Assembly (NCBI GenBank): GCA_964602995.1
Contig: CAZRTM010000002.1
Coordinates: 47,956-111,955, forward strand
Direction of reading: 5' to 3'
Source: JAAYYY01 sp964602995
GTDB lineage: Bacteria > Chloroflexota > Anaerolineae > Promineifilales > Promineifilaceae
Length of the DNA stretch: 64,000 nt
In this document: positions 31,265 through 40,189 of the stretch, piece after piece
Position numbering within the stretch: the first letter of the stretch is position 1
Layout: every line of letters starts with the position of its first letter
Notes under the pieces: generated by a model
Seen by the model: only the letters and a program-made list of their open reading frames with translations
Database searches by the model: none
What the model was told of the DNA's origin: nothing
Program-made: the position numbers and the translations under genes

Positions 31265-32008
31265 GTGAATCGAACCGTGATCAATATTATCCGCTGGCTT
31301 ATTGTGCTGGCGATGCCTTTCTTCTTAGGATTTTTGACGATCCGGCTTTTTGTTGCTGGAGCTGAGACCTATGTCACTTATGAATACGCCAAAGAAGATT
31401 TCCCGCCAGATCTGGTACAGTACACCCAGTTTGACCTGGAGCGATTAGGGTTGCAGCCGCTGACGCAGGCGCAGCGGCGCGAGCTGGCGCTGGTCGCCGT
31501 CGCTTATTTACAGCGGCCAGAACCGGCAGAAGAAGTGATTTTCATGCTCGAAGAACAGCGGCTGCCGGGGAGTGGAAGGCCTCTGTATAATTCAGAAGAG
31601 ATCAGCCACATGATTGATGTCAAGCATCTGACGGACGCTATCGGGCGCTTGATGTGGATCGCCGGAGGGATTGTGGTGATAGGGCTGGCGGTGCTTCTGC
31701 TGCGAGAGGAGACGCGTTTCACCGGGTTCCGAGCCATCTTCCAGGGGGGAATTGCCACCACGCTCACTTTGCTTTTCATCGCCCTTTTTATTCTATTGGC
31801 CTGGAGCATCTTTTTCGTGCAGTTCCACGAGCTGCTATTCCCACCGGGTACGTGGACCTTTGCTTATCATGATTCGCTGATTCGACTGTTTCCCGAGATG
31901 TTCTGGTTCGACTTCGGTGTGCTGCTCAGCCTGACCGCCCTGGGGTTGGGGTTATTGACGATGGCGATCGGTTATGTGCTGCAACGAAGGGCGAGTCGCA
32001 GGGCTTAA
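31265..32008 (+). CDS. DUF1461/TIGR01906 membrane protein (Lit-type lipoprotein transacylase family)
   Basis: 247 residues with four membrane helices (about 8-30, 131-155, 165-187 and 215-238). The family includes Lit of Firmicutes, which moves an acyl chain within the lipid-modified cysteine of lipoproteins to give the lyso form. The two histidines implicated in Lit can be placed here as His115 (ISHMIDVK) and His188 (FHELLFPPGTW). Several predicted lipoproteins are encoded nearby, so substrates exist. Activity is inferred from family resemblance. The gene is last of a plus-strand run; its stop overlaps the convergent M23 gene by 4 bases. Confidence 0.8.
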   Translation: MNRTVINIIRWLIVLAMPFFLGFLTIRLFVAGAETYVTYEYAKEDFPPDLVQYTQFDLERLGLQPLTQAQRRELALVAVAYLQRPEPAEEVIFMLEEQRLPGSGRPLYNSEEISHMIDVKHLTDAIGRLMWIAGGIVVIGLAVLLLREETRFTGFRAIFQGGIATTLTLLFIALFILLAWSIFFVQFHELLFPPGTWTFAYHDSLIRLFPEMFWFDFGVLLSLTALGLGLLTMAIGYVLQRRASRRA

Positions 32009-33210
32009 TCCAGCGTGATTTCGACGAAGCTGGTTTGTCGTGGCTGGACCCATGTCTCGGCCGTATATTTGTCTTCCCCGTTGCGCACAGTCACCAGATA
32101 GTAGCCAGCGACGACGTCGTCGATGACGAAGTTTTCCTGCCAGCCTTCGTCCCCATTGACTGAATTGCCGGCATAGGTCGTTGTGCCGTAATAGGGTGAG
32201 GGGCCGTCAATGCGGTTCAGGGAGATGGGAGCGCCTGTTGCCAGCTCGCCGTTGGGCCAGGCCACTCGCCCGGCCACAGTGCCGCGGTCGAAGTAAGGAG
32301 CGAGCCACAGCAGAGGGTTACGCGTGCTGCCATAATCATTGGCGCCAACGCGCACTTCAAAGTGGAGGTGCGGCCCATCGGCCACACCCGTGGCTCCAGA
32401 AAGCCCAATTGCCTGTCCGGCGGCGACCGCCTGGCCGGCAGTTACCTGGACCTCGTTCAGGTGGCCGTAAAGGGTATAAAGTGGCTGCCCCGCAAATTGA
32501 AAGTCGTGTTCAATAACGACCAGATTGCCATAGAAGTTGGTGTGCGCGCCATAAGCAACCTGGTCGTCAGGTCCGGCGACGACGACGGTGCCGTTGCCCG
32601 CAGCGAGGATTGTCGTGTTGTAGGTGACATTGAACTCCACACCGTGATGGGGGCGTAGCTGTCCGCCACGTGTGCTGCCGTAGGGGTAATATTTGTCGGT
32701 CCAGTTGGTGTCGCCGGCCGCTACCGGCCGCTGCAACCAGTAATGTTCATTAGGCGAAGCGCTGGTCTGTGGCGGTGGCGTAAAGGTGGGCAAAGGTGTT
32801 GCTTCTTCCGTGCTGTCCGCGACAGCATCTTCAGTGGCGGTCATTTCAACTGATGTTTCGACCGGACCGGAGAGCGAGACCGTCTCCTGCGCTGCTGTGT
32901 CCTCATCCTCACCGTCCAGGCTGGCGGCTGAGGTAGCATTCAGATCATCCCGTTTTAGCGGCGAAAAGGAGGGCAGGTTCGTTGGCGTGGCCCTGATGGA
33001 GGTGACAACCGGGGGAGGTTCCGCCTGGGGTACAGTGGGGGATGGAGCGATGGTGGCCGCCGGTGGCTCCACAGTGGGCGGAGCGCCGGATTGGCAGGCG
33101 CTAACCACGGTCAGTATCAGCAGTAGTGGTAACAAGGCGCGACGTATTCTCCCACCATTTGACCATTGCCGGCGGGCACCGTTTTTTGTCTGTCCTATGA
33201 ATGGGGGCAA
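32005..33210 (-). CDS. M23-family metallopeptidase lipoprotein
   Basis: 401-residue cell-wall endopeptidase candidate. The signal peptide ends in a lipobox (LTVVSACQS, Cys39). A Pro/Thr/Ser-rich linker runs to about 160. The LytM/M23 domain (about 170-310) has RPHHGVEFN and GPHLHFEV, giving zinc ligands His and Asp/Glu plus the HxH motif; the Asp of the usual HxGxD motif is Glu here (HGVEF). A C-terminal beta-sandwich (about 315-400) resembles a carboxypeptidase-regulatory or FnIII-like domain. The upstream gene on the same strand ends 3 bases before, a tight arrangement with ftcD. Whether the enzyme cleaves peptidoglycan or another peptide is not shown by sequence. Confidence 0.88.
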   Translation of the reverse strand: MPPFIGQTKNGARRQWSNGGRIRRALLPLLLILTVVSACQSGAPPTVEPPAATIAPSPTVPQAEPPPVVTSIRATPTNLPSFSPLKRDDLNATSAASLDGEDEDTAAQETVSLSGPVETSVEMTATEDAVADSTEEATPLPTFTPPPQTSASPNEHYWLQRPVAAGDTNWTDKYYPYGSTRGGQLRPHHGVEFNVTYNTTILAAGNGTVVVAGPDDQVAYGAHTNFYGNLVVIEHDFQFAGQPLYTLYGHLNEVQVTAGQAVAAGQAIGLSGATGVADGPHLHFEVRVGANDYGSTRNPLLWLAPYFDRGTVAGRVAWPNGELATGAPISLNRIDGPSPYYGTTTYAGNSVNGDEGWQENFVIDDVVAGYYLVTVRNGEDKYTAETWVQPRQTSFVEITLD

Positions 33211-33213
33211 ATT

Positions 33214-34740
33214 CTAGAAGCCTCCACGCCTGGTCGCTGTCTCAACGATTTCTTCGGCCAGGGTTGTCGTCTCATCTAGCAATGAAGTTACCTCTTTGCG
33301 CCACGCTTCAGCCCGTTCTTCGTCCTGTAACCCCTTGGCATTGACGCGGACGTTCAGGGCTGCGATTTCTGCGGCAGCGCGAGCCATAATACCACTGGCC
33401 GCCGCGTCTGTCACCGCGTTGCTGTTGCCCACACGGGCAATCTTAAGGGCAAGCTCAGCTACGTCACGGCTGAGTCGTGCGACCCGTAATGGAACTTCAC
33501 CGCTACCTACTGTGGCCTGCTCAATCGCCTGCCGGCGCTCTTCCTCGGGCAAATCTTTGGCGCGGAAGGCGGCCATGACCTGCTCAAAGGCCTGTGCATC
33601 CTCAGCGATCGCTGCTGTCAATTCTGTGCGATATTCGCCAGCCTGTTTGAGGACGTCCTCTACTTCGTCCTGAACCTCCGCATATTTCTTGCGACCGCTG
33701 GTCAGGCCAGCCACCATCTGCGAGAGGGCCGCGGCCAGAGCACCGCAGAGAGCGGCCACAGAGCCGCCGCCCGGCGTGGGGGCGTCATCGGCCAGCGCGT
33801 CCAGGAATGGATTGGGGATGATGGAAGTCAGGGAATTCGTCTCCGGCTCTGTCTGTGCCATGCGGTATTCCAGAACCTGATCTTCCTCCATGCCATCGAG
33901 CTGCAGATACCAGCGAGCGCTTTCCATGAGCGCCTTTTGTGGCACAAGGCCCACCAGCTCAGCATGAGTGACCGTCAATCCATAGCGGGCTGCCTCGCGG
34001 CGAACCAGCTCCTGAACGCGGTGTATGGGCGTCTTTTCGAAGTTCAGTAAATTCATGCTGACCTGGGCTTTACCTTCGACGAGGAAGCCCAGCGCCTGCA
34101 CATTTTGCAGGCCTCCGCTGCTGGCGCGTACAGCGCGGCTGATCTTGTTGGCAGTATCGACGTCGTCACTATTGAGGTAGAGATTATAGGCGATGAGGAA
34201 GGGGCGGGCGCCGATGACCGTGGCGCCACGCGGGTCGGCCTTGGCCGGGCCATAGTCAGGCTCTCGTGCCGGATCCTTGCCAATTTCGTCGCGCCACTTT
34301 TCATATTCACCCTTGCGGATGTTGGAGAGTTTAACCCGATCCGGCCGCGTGGCGGCCTCGGCGTAGAGGTAGACGGGGATTCCCAGCTCCTCGCCAACCC
34401 GTTTGCCGACCCGGTGCGCCAGCTCGACACAGTCGGCCATCTTCACGCCGCGTACGGGAATGAAGGGCACAACGTCGGTGGCGCCAATGCGGGGATGTTC
34501 GCCACTGTGTTGTTCCATGTCAATCAGTTCGCCGGCGACGCGGATGGCCTGAAAGGCAGCCTCCTCCACAGCAGCGATGTCGCCCACGAACGTAATCACC
34601 GTCCGGTTATGGTCTGGGTCGGTGCTCACGTCCAGCACGCGCGTTCCGGGTACCTTCCGTACGGCCGCGGCAATGGCTTCGATGACTTCTGGGCGGCGGC
34701 CTTCGCTGAAGTTGGGAACACATTCGATGATCGGTTGCAT
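33214..34740 (-). CDS. ftcD: Bifunctional glutamate formiminotransferase / formiminotetrahydrofolate cyclodeaminase
   Basis: Links histidine breakdown to one-carbon metabolism: it moves a formimino group to tetrahydrofolate, then releases ammonia to give methenyl-THF. The transferase domain (about 1-300) shows IIECVPNFSEGR at the start, SGEHPRIGATDVVPFIPV and YLYAEAA. The cyclodeaminase domain (about 325-505) starts with FLDALADDAPTPGGGSVAALCGALAAAL. ATG 34740 is preferred: AAGGAGA lies nine bases before it, and an upstream frame of 25 codons has no homology. The full two-domain form occurs in animals and some bacteria; no other hut genes are in the window. Confidence 0.94.
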   Translation of the reverse strand: MQPIIECVPNFSEGRRPEVIEAIAAAVRKVPGTRVLDVSTDPDHNRTVITFVGDIAAVEEAAFQAIRVAGELIDMEQHSGEHPRIGATDVVPFIPVRGVKMADCVELAHRVGKRVGEELGIPVYLYAEAATRPDRVKLSNIRKGEYEKWRDEIGKDPAREPDYGPAKADPRGATVIGARPFLIAYNLYLNSDDVDTANKISRAVRASSGGLQNVQALGFLVEGKAQVSMNLLNFEKTPIHRVQELVRREAARYGLTVTHAELVGLVPQKALMESARWYLQLDGMEEDQVLEYRMAQTEPETNSLTSIIPNPFLDALADDAPTPGGGSVAALCGALAAALSQMVAGLTSGRKKYAEVQDEVEDVLKQAGEYRTELTAAIAEDAQAFEQVMAAFRAKDLPEEERRQAIEQATVGSGEVPLRVARLSRDVAELALKIARVGNSNAVTDAAASGIMARAAAEIAALNVRVNAKGLQDEERAEAWRKEVTSLLDETTTLAEEIVETATRRGGF

Positions 34741-34841
34741 AAACTTTCGTCTCCTTGTTTTTGTCGCAGCGGGTCGATTGTAGTCCAATCGGGTCACAGG
34801 CTCAATGTCTGGCATTTCTTCCTATGCTTTGATTTTATCTC

Positions 34842-34880
34842 GCGCCGGAGGCGTGTTATAATGCGCGCCGGAGCACGCCT
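34842..34880 (+). promoter_or_regulatory. Promoter and repeat-rich control region of sucCD
   Basis: A perfect TATAAT (34857-34862) with a poor -35. It is flanked by a direct repeat GCGCCGGAG (34842-34850 and 34865-34873) and lies inside the inverted repeat AGGCGTG/CACGCCT (34849-34855, 34874-34880). The symmetry suggests a regulator binding across the -10. Confidence 0.5.
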
Positions 34881-34936
34881 GAGGCGGCTGGCTCTTCTTG
34901 TCACGTTTATAACCCCACTATCAAAAGGAGCACTAG

Positions 34937-36088
34937 GTGAATTTACACGAGTATCAGGCAAAACGACTCTTTGCCGAGAATGGTGTGCCCATTCCCAATG
35001 GAGATGTTGCGACCAGTCCGGACGAAGCGCGTTCTATTGCCCGGGAGCTTGGTGGGAAAGTGGTTGTCAAAGCACAGGTACTCACCGGCGGGCGCGGGAA
35101 GGCTGGCGGCGTGAAGCTGGCCGACAACCCGGATGGAGCCGAAAACCACGCCCGTGAAATCCTGGGCATGGATATAAAGGGTTTTACCGTTCACAAGGTT
35201 CTGGTGGACGAGCAGGCGCCCGGCATTGAACAGGAACTGTATCTGGCCGTTCTGATCGACCGTGAGAGGCAGTTGCCAATGATGATGGGCTCAGCGGCTG
35301 GTGGTATGGATATCGAAGAGGTCGCCGCGACGACGCCGGAGAAGATTGTGCGGATACATATCGACCCTACGTTGGGTCTGCGCGGCTACCAGACGACATA
35401 CCTGGCAGCAGCCATGGACTTGCCGCGAGAACTGTGGCGCGATTTCCACAAGATTGCCGAGGGGCTTTACCGCACCTTTATCAAGAGCGATGCTTCTCTG
35501 GCGGAGATTAACCCGTTGGTGATTACGGGTGAGGGGATGTTGCTGGCCATTGATGGTAAGATGTCAATTGACGATAATGCCCTCTTCCGCCAGCCGCGAC
35601 TGGCTGAGATGCGTGATACGCAGGAAGAGCCGCCGGCTGAGCGTGAGGCGCGGACCAATGGTCTGAGCTACATCAAGCTGGATGGCGAAATTGGCTGTAT
35701 GGTGAACGGCGCTGGGCTGGCCATGGCCACCATGGACATCATTAAGCTCTACGGTGGTGAGCCTGCTAACTTCCTGGATATCGGTGGCAACGCGACCACA
35801 GAGAGCGTGACCGCTGCCCTGCGCATCATCCTTTCTGATCCCAACGTTAAAGCTGTGCTCTTCAACATCTTCGGCGGCATCGTCCGCGGTGATGAAGTGG
35901 CGCAGGGTATTGTGACTGCCCTGGAACAGGTGGAGACGGATGTGCCTATGGTGGTGCGTTTGCTGGGCACCAACGCCGAAGAAGGGATGCGCATTCTCTC
36001 GGAGGCGAACATGGAAACGGCGACGACGCTCACCGGGGCCGCGCAGAAAGCGGTTGCCGCGGCAGAACGTTACGGGAATCAAAGCTAA
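34937..36088 (+). CDS. sucC: Succinyl-CoA synthetase beta subunit (ADP/GDP-forming)
   Basis: Makes succinate and ATP or GTP from succinyl-CoA in the TCA cycle, paired with SucD. The 383-residue product begins MNLHEYQAKRLFAENGVPIPNG, has the ATP-grasp fold with KAQVLTGGRGKAGGVKLA, and the CoA-ligase domain with GEIGCMVNGAGLAMATMD and FNIFGGIVRGDEVA. It starts at GTG after AAGGAG. sucD follows after 71 bases. Confidence 0.97.
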   Translation: MNLHEYQAKRLFAENGVPIPNGDVATSPDEARSIARELGGKVVVKAQVLTGGRGKAGGVKLADNPDGAENHAREILGMDIKGFTVHKVLVDEQAPGIEQELYLAVLIDRERQLPMMMGSAAGGMDIEEVAATTPEKIVRIHIDPTLGLRGYQTTYLAAAMDLPRELWRDFHKIAEGLYRTFIKSDASLAEINPLVITGEGMLLAIDGKMSIDDNALFRQPRLAEMRDTQEEPPAEREARTNGLSYIKLDGEIGCMVNGAGLAMATMDIIKLYGGEPANFLDIGGNATTESVTAALRIILSDPNVKAVLFNIFGGIVRGDEVAQGIVTALEQVETDVPMVVRLLGTNAEEGMRILSEANMETATTLTGAAQKAVAAAERYGNQS

Positions 36089-36159
36089 CGGATGGAATGC
36101 AGACCGACTGACAGGTTATCAGATGGGTCCGGTGTCTGCATAGAGCCGAAGAGGAAACG

Positions 36160-37035
36160 ATGAGTATATTGATCGACCAGGATACACGCGTAGTTGTACA
36201 GGGTATTACAGGGCGCCAGGGCGAATTTCACACTAAACAGATGCTGGAGTACAACACAAACGTTGTTGCCGGCGTCACCCCGGGTAAGGGTGGTGAATGG
36301 GTCCATGGCGTGCCTGTCTTCAATACTGTTAAGAAAGCGGTTGAAGCCAAAGGGGCCAACTGCGCCGCCATTTTCGTGCCGGCCCGTTTTGCGCCAGATG
36401 CCATTTACGAAGCCGCCGATGCCGGTGTGCCGCTGATTGTCTGTCTGACAGAAGGGATTCCGGTGCTGGATATGATCCGGGTTTGCGGCTATCTGGACCG
36501 CAAAGGCTGCCGCCTGATTGGGCCAAACTGCCCGGGCCTGATCACGCCCATCAGTGAGGGGAGCGGCGCCAAAGTTGGTATTATTCCCGCCTCGATCGTA
36601 CACCCCGGTCCTGTGGGTATTGTCTCGCGCAGCGGTACGCTGACCTATGAAGTGATTTACGCGCTGTCCGAGCGCGGCATCGGCCAGTCTACCTGTGTGG
36701 GCATTGGCGGTGATCCGATTAACGGCACCAGTTTCATCGACGTGTTACAGATGTTTGAAGAAGATCCGGACACTGAGCATGTGATTATGATCGGCGAAAT
36801 CGGCGGCAACGACGAAGAGCGCGCCGCTGCTTACATCTCGCAGCATATGTCCAAACCGGTAACGGCGTTCATCGCCGGCCGCACAGCCCCTCCAGGCCGG
36901 CGTATGGGACATGCCGGCGCCATTGTGGAGGGCGGCAGCGGTACGGCGCAGGGCAAGATCGATGCGCTGCAGGCTGCCGGCGTGCGCGTTGCCGAGCATC
37001 CGGAACAGATTGTGGACCTGATGAGCATGGGCTAA
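36160..37035 (+). CDS. sucD: Succinyl-CoA synthetase alpha subunit
   Basis: CoA-binding catalytic partner of SucC, 291 residues. The N-terminal Rossmann domain has VQGITGRQGEFHTKQM. The phosphohistidine is in RRMGHAGAIVEGG, and GPNCPGLI and GIGGDPINGTSF are family signatures. The pair is normal in length and order. A hairpin about 65 bases downstream probably limits read-through. Confidence 0.97.
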   Translation: MSILIDQDTRVVVQGITGRQGEFHTKQMLEYNTNVVAGVTPGKGGEWVHGVPVFNTVKKAVEAKGANCAAIFVPARFAPDAIYEAADAGVPLIVCLTEGIPVLDMIRVCGYLDRKGCRLIGPNCPGLITPISEGSGAKVGIIPASIVHPGPVGIVSRSGTLTYEVIYALSERGIGQSTCVGIGGDPINGTSFIDVLQMFEEDPDTEHVIMIGEIGGNDEERAAAYISQHMSKPVTAFIAGRTAPPGRRMGHAGAIVEGGSGTAQGKIDALQAAGVRVAEHPEQIVDLMSMG

Positions 37036-37099
37036 TTCGCCAGCTCAGAGTTGACGCTGTAGGGCGTCATCTGGACGTCAATTGACCCCATTAGACAAT

Positions 37100-37140
37100 A
37101 GACGTGAGGCGCAAAGGTGATTTGCGTTTCACGTCTTTGT
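37100..37140 (+). terminator. Long hairpin after sucD, possibly its terminator
   Basis: AGACGTGAGGCGCAAA (37100-37115) pairs with TTTGCGTTTCACGTCT (37121-37136) over 16 bp with two G-U pairs and a five-base loop. Only TTGT follows, so termination may be partial. The GTG that opens the next frame (37104) lies within the stem. Confidence 0.6.
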
Positions 37141-39560
37141 ATGTAACGATACCGCTGTTGGAAGAGTTGCTGACACGCCTGCGTAGCCGCATACGACGGG
37201 CAGATCCTGGGTTGCTCCTGGTTCTGCTCATTTGCCTGATCGCCGTCTGGCCTTTTCTCTCCCGGCCGGGATTACCCCATGAAACAGACGCCGAGCTGCA
37301 CATCTACCGCCTGGCGGAGCTGAGCCGTCTGGTGCGGGGTGGGGAGTTTTACCCGCGTTGGGCGCCCAATTTCTACTTTGGCTATGGCTATCCCATCTTC
37401 AACTACTATGCGCCGCTGAGCTACTACCTTGGACTGCCCTTTGAGCTGCTGCCCGGCGTTGATGCGGTGGCCGCGATCAAAGTGGTTTTTGTAGGCGGAT
37501 TGCTGGCGGCGGCGCTCGGTATGTACGGCTTTGTGCGCGATAACTGGGGGCGCGCCGCAGGATACGTGGCCGCGGCGGCTTTTGTCTACGCGCCATACAT
37601 CCAGTACGTGGATCCACATGCCCGGGGTGACCTGGCCGAAAGCATCAGTTTTGGCGCGTTTGCCCTGGCGTTGTGGACTGTGGACCGCTTGCGCCGGTCA
37701 CCATCGGCGGCCAACTGGGTCGCTTCGGTGCTTCTGGTGGCCGGGCTGATCCTGTCACACAATCTGATGGCTATGGTCTTCTTTGCCTTTCTGCTGGCAT
37801 GGGCGCTGTGGCAACTCCTGGCGGCACAGATAGACAGCACAGGGGCAGAGGCTAAGGCTACGCAATGGCACACGTTACCTGCCCTGTTCCTGGGAGTAGG
37901 GCTGGCTGCCTTTTTCTGGCTCCCCGTGGCTCTGGAACAGGATGCTGTGAACCTCTCGACGCTGATTGGCGACGGGGGCCACTTTGACTTCCGCAATCAC
38001 TTTCTAAGCGCCGCTCGCTTGTTTGGCCCCACGGCTCTGCTCGATTGGGGCGCAACGGAGTCGGCCTTCACCCTCAACCTGGGCATTGCGCAGTGGCTGC
38101 TGGCGCTGGTTGGGGTGGTTGCCATTCTGCTGGGCTGGGCAAAGTTGCGTAGCCGTGGGCTTTTCTTCGTCTTTGCAGCCCTGATTTTGCTGTTCCTCAT
38201 GTTGCCCATTTCAACGCCCATATGGGAAAGTGTGCCCCTGCTACCCTACATGCAATTTCCCTGGCGCTTGCTGGGGCCAACTGCGGCCGTTCTGGCTGTG
38301 CTTTCCGGAATTGGCATTGATTCGTTGCTGGTTATTCGTGTAGCGAGCGGGAATGATATGGCAGGTGGCACGGGCACTGAACAGAATCGCCCCTGGTTAC
38401 CGGCATTGGCCGTTGCTGTGATTCTTTTTCTGGCCCTGCCATTGGCCGAAGTTGCGCCGTGGGCTCCTGAACCATGGGATACCAGCGCGCGGGCGGTGTC
38501 GGAGATTGAGAGGCAAGGGCGCTGGTTGGGCACCACATCGACAGCCGACTTCGTCCCGGCGACGGTGGATACAATTCCGCGGCCGGTGGACCAGATGCTG
38601 GCTGACTTCGCTGTAGAGCGCCCGCTGGACCGCGTGAATTGGGCCACAGTGCCGGAAGGGGTCACTATAGAGACCGAGCATGTGCGCCCCCTGCTAACCC
38701 GTTACCACGTGCGCGCGGGTGATTCGTTCTTGCTGCGCCTGTTCCAGTTTGACTTTCCCGGCTGGGTGGTGCGCATCGATGGTGAGGAAGTAGAGACTGA
38801 GTTGGGGCGGCCAGAAGGCTTTCTGGTGGCGCCTGTTCCGGAAGGCGAGCATGTGGTGGAGGTGGCGTTTGTGGAAACGCCGATGCGCAAGTTGTCCTGG
38901 CTGGTCAGCGGCATCAGTGTAGTGCTGGCCGGGCTGGGCGTAGCTTTCATATTTCGTATAGTGAGTAGAAAGCCGAAGGGCAAGTGGGCCTGGGAACCGG
39001 AAAGGGCGGCGGTTGGGGTGCAGCCAGCTTCCCGGCACATGACGCTTTACGTTGCGGGGGCCGTCATGGTGGTGTTTGCCAGCTATCTTGTCCTCTCGCC
39101 AATGGGTCTGCTCCACTACCAATCTACAGGGAACGTTGCGCAACCGGCGGAGAATGACGTCTATAGCAACTTTGATGGTCAGTTGGCGTTGATTGGCTAT
39201 ACAGCGCCGGCCACCGTGAGGGCGGGGGAGACAGTGGAAGTGACGCTGTTCTGGAAAGCGCAGCAAGCAATGGAGATTAACTTCCAGGTCTTTTTGCATC
39301 TCACGCGCTCTGATGGCACGATTGTAGCGCAGTCGGATAAGCTGAATCCCGGTGATTTTCCCACGAGGCGCTGGCCGCCAGACAAATATGTACGGGACCT
39401 GCACCGCATTGTGGTCCCTGCAGAAACGGGGCCTGGTCTCTACACTTTGTCAACGGGCATGTGGGTGCAGGACGAAGGGTGGCGCCTGCCACTGGTGGAC
39501 GAGAACGGGGAACAGTTAGGCGACCACTATGAGATCCTAAGCATCCGAGTTTTGGAGTGA
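37104..39560 (+). CDS. Large membrane protein with 6-pyruvoyl-tetrahydropterin-synthase-related (GT-C-like) domain
   Basis: 818 residues as drawn from GTG 37104. Despite the domain's name (PF10131 type), this is a GT-C-like membrane glycosyltransferase candidate and not a pterin enzyme. The acidic motif HETDAELHIYR lies in the first external loop (about 56-66), followed by FGYGYPIFNYYAPLSYYLG and VDPHARGDLAESISFGAFALALW. About eleven helices run to 430. A soluble beta part (450-590), another helix pair and an immunoglobulin-like end follow. The true start is doubtful: the GTG is inside a stable hairpin and no ribosome site precedes it; TTG 37158 is an alternative. It probably adds sugar from a lipid-linked donor. 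Confidence 0.82.
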   Translation: MRRKGDLRFTSLYVTIPLLEELLTRLRSRIRRADPGLLLVLLICLIAVWPFLSRPGLPHETDAELHIYRLAELSRLVRGGEFYPRWAPNFYFGYGYPIFNYYAPLSYYLGLPFELLPGVDAVAAIKVVFVGGLLAAALGMYGFVRDNWGRAAGYVAAAAFVYAPYIQYVDPHARGDLAESISFGAFALALWTVDRLRRSPSAANWVASVLLVAGLILSHNLMAMVFFAFLLAWALWQLLAAQIDSTGAEAKATQWHTLPALFLGVGLAAFFWLPVALEQDAVNLSTLIGDGGHFDFRNHFLSAARLFGPTALLDWGATESAFTLNLGIAQWLLALVGVVAILLGWAKLRSRGLFFVFAALILLFLMLPISTPIWESVPLLPYMQFPWRLLGPTAAVLAVLSGIGIDSLLVIRVASGNDMAGGTGTEQNRPWLPALAVAVILFLALPLAEVAPWAPEPWDTSARAVSEIERQGRWLGTTSTADFVPATVDTIPRPVDQMLADFAVERPLDRVNWATVPEGVTIETEHVRPLLTRYHVRAGDSFLLRLFQFDFPGWVVRIDGEEVETELGRPEGFLVAPVPEGEHVVEVAFVETPMRKLSWLVSGISVVLAGLGVAFIFRIVSRKPKGKWAWEPERAAVGVQPASRHMTLYVAGAVMVVFASYLVLSPMGLLHYQSTGNVAQPAENDVYSNFDGQLALIGYTAPATVRAGETVEVTLFWKAQQAMEINFQVFLHLTRSDGTIVAQSDKLNPGDFPTRRWPPDKYVRDLHRIVVPAETGPGLYTLSTGMWVQDEGWRLPLVDENGEQLGDHYEILSIRVLE

Positions 39561-39589
39561 CAGTTGCTGCAAAGTGACGAGGTGAGCCG

Positions 39590-40165
39590 ATGAGAGTAAT
39601 TAGCGGCCGGGCCAAAGGACGCAAGCTGGCGAAGGTACCCGGCGATACGACGCGGCCCATGATGGACCGCGTGAAAGAGAGCATGTTCAACCTGCTGGGA
39701 CCGTTCTACGTTCCGGAAACGCGCTGGCTGGATCTGTTTGCGGGCACGGGACAGGTGGGGATTGAGGCCTTAAGCCGTGGCGCAGCGGAGGTCGTTTTTC
39801 TGGACACGGCGCGGGCGGCCATTCGCACGATCCGCAACAATCTAAAACATACAGGGCTTGAAAAAGGAGCGCAGGTCCTGCAGATTGATGCATTTGCCTA
39901 TCTGCGCCGTTCTAGCATCAGCCCCTTTGACGTCATTTTCGTAGCGCCGCCCCAGTATCATGGCGTCTGGGAGGAGGTGCTGAAGGTGATCGAAGCGGAG
40001 CCAGGGCGCTATTTGAAGGAGCGCGGTATGGTGATCGTGCAGATCGATCCGCGCGAGTATAAGGAGCTGCCGTTGGAAAGGTTGACCCTCTTTGACCAGC
40101 GCACCTATGGCAATACGATGCTCTGTTTTTATGAGGATGCGGCAGAGGCGGAGGTTGAGGAGTAA
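39590..40165 (+). CDS. rsmD: 16S rRNA (guanine-N2)-methyltransferase RsmD family
   Basis: Methylates a guanine of 16S rRNA (G966 in E. coli). The 191-residue Rossmann enzyme begins MRVISGRAKGRKL and has RPMMDRVKESMFNLL and SAM-binding LDLFAGTGQVGIEALSRGA. The catalytic (N/D)PPY motif reads VAPPQYHG, a variant with Ala for Asp and an inserted Gln. I recall this form in some cyanobacterial and related homologues, so it is probably active. The gene follows the GT-C-like gene by 29 bases and ends facing a minus-strand gene. Confidence 0.9.
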   Translation: MRVISGRAKGRKLAKVPGDTTRPMMDRVKESMFNLLGPFYVPETRWLDLFAGTGQVGIEALSRGAAEVVFLDTARAAIRTIRNNLKHTGLEKGAQVLQIDAFAYLRRSSISPFDVIFVAPPQYHGVWEEVLKVIEAEPGRYLKERGMVIVQIDPREYKELPLERLTLFDQRTYGNTMLCFYEDAAEAEVEE

Positions 40166-40189
40166 GCCAGCGCTTGCTTGTCCAGGCGT

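Noticed and set aside
37104..39560. Pterin biosynthesis enzyme (from the PTPS-related domain name)
   Set aside because: The protein is a multi-helix membrane protein with a GT-C-like acidic loop; the zinc histidines of 6-pyruvoyl-tetrahydropterin synthase are absent.
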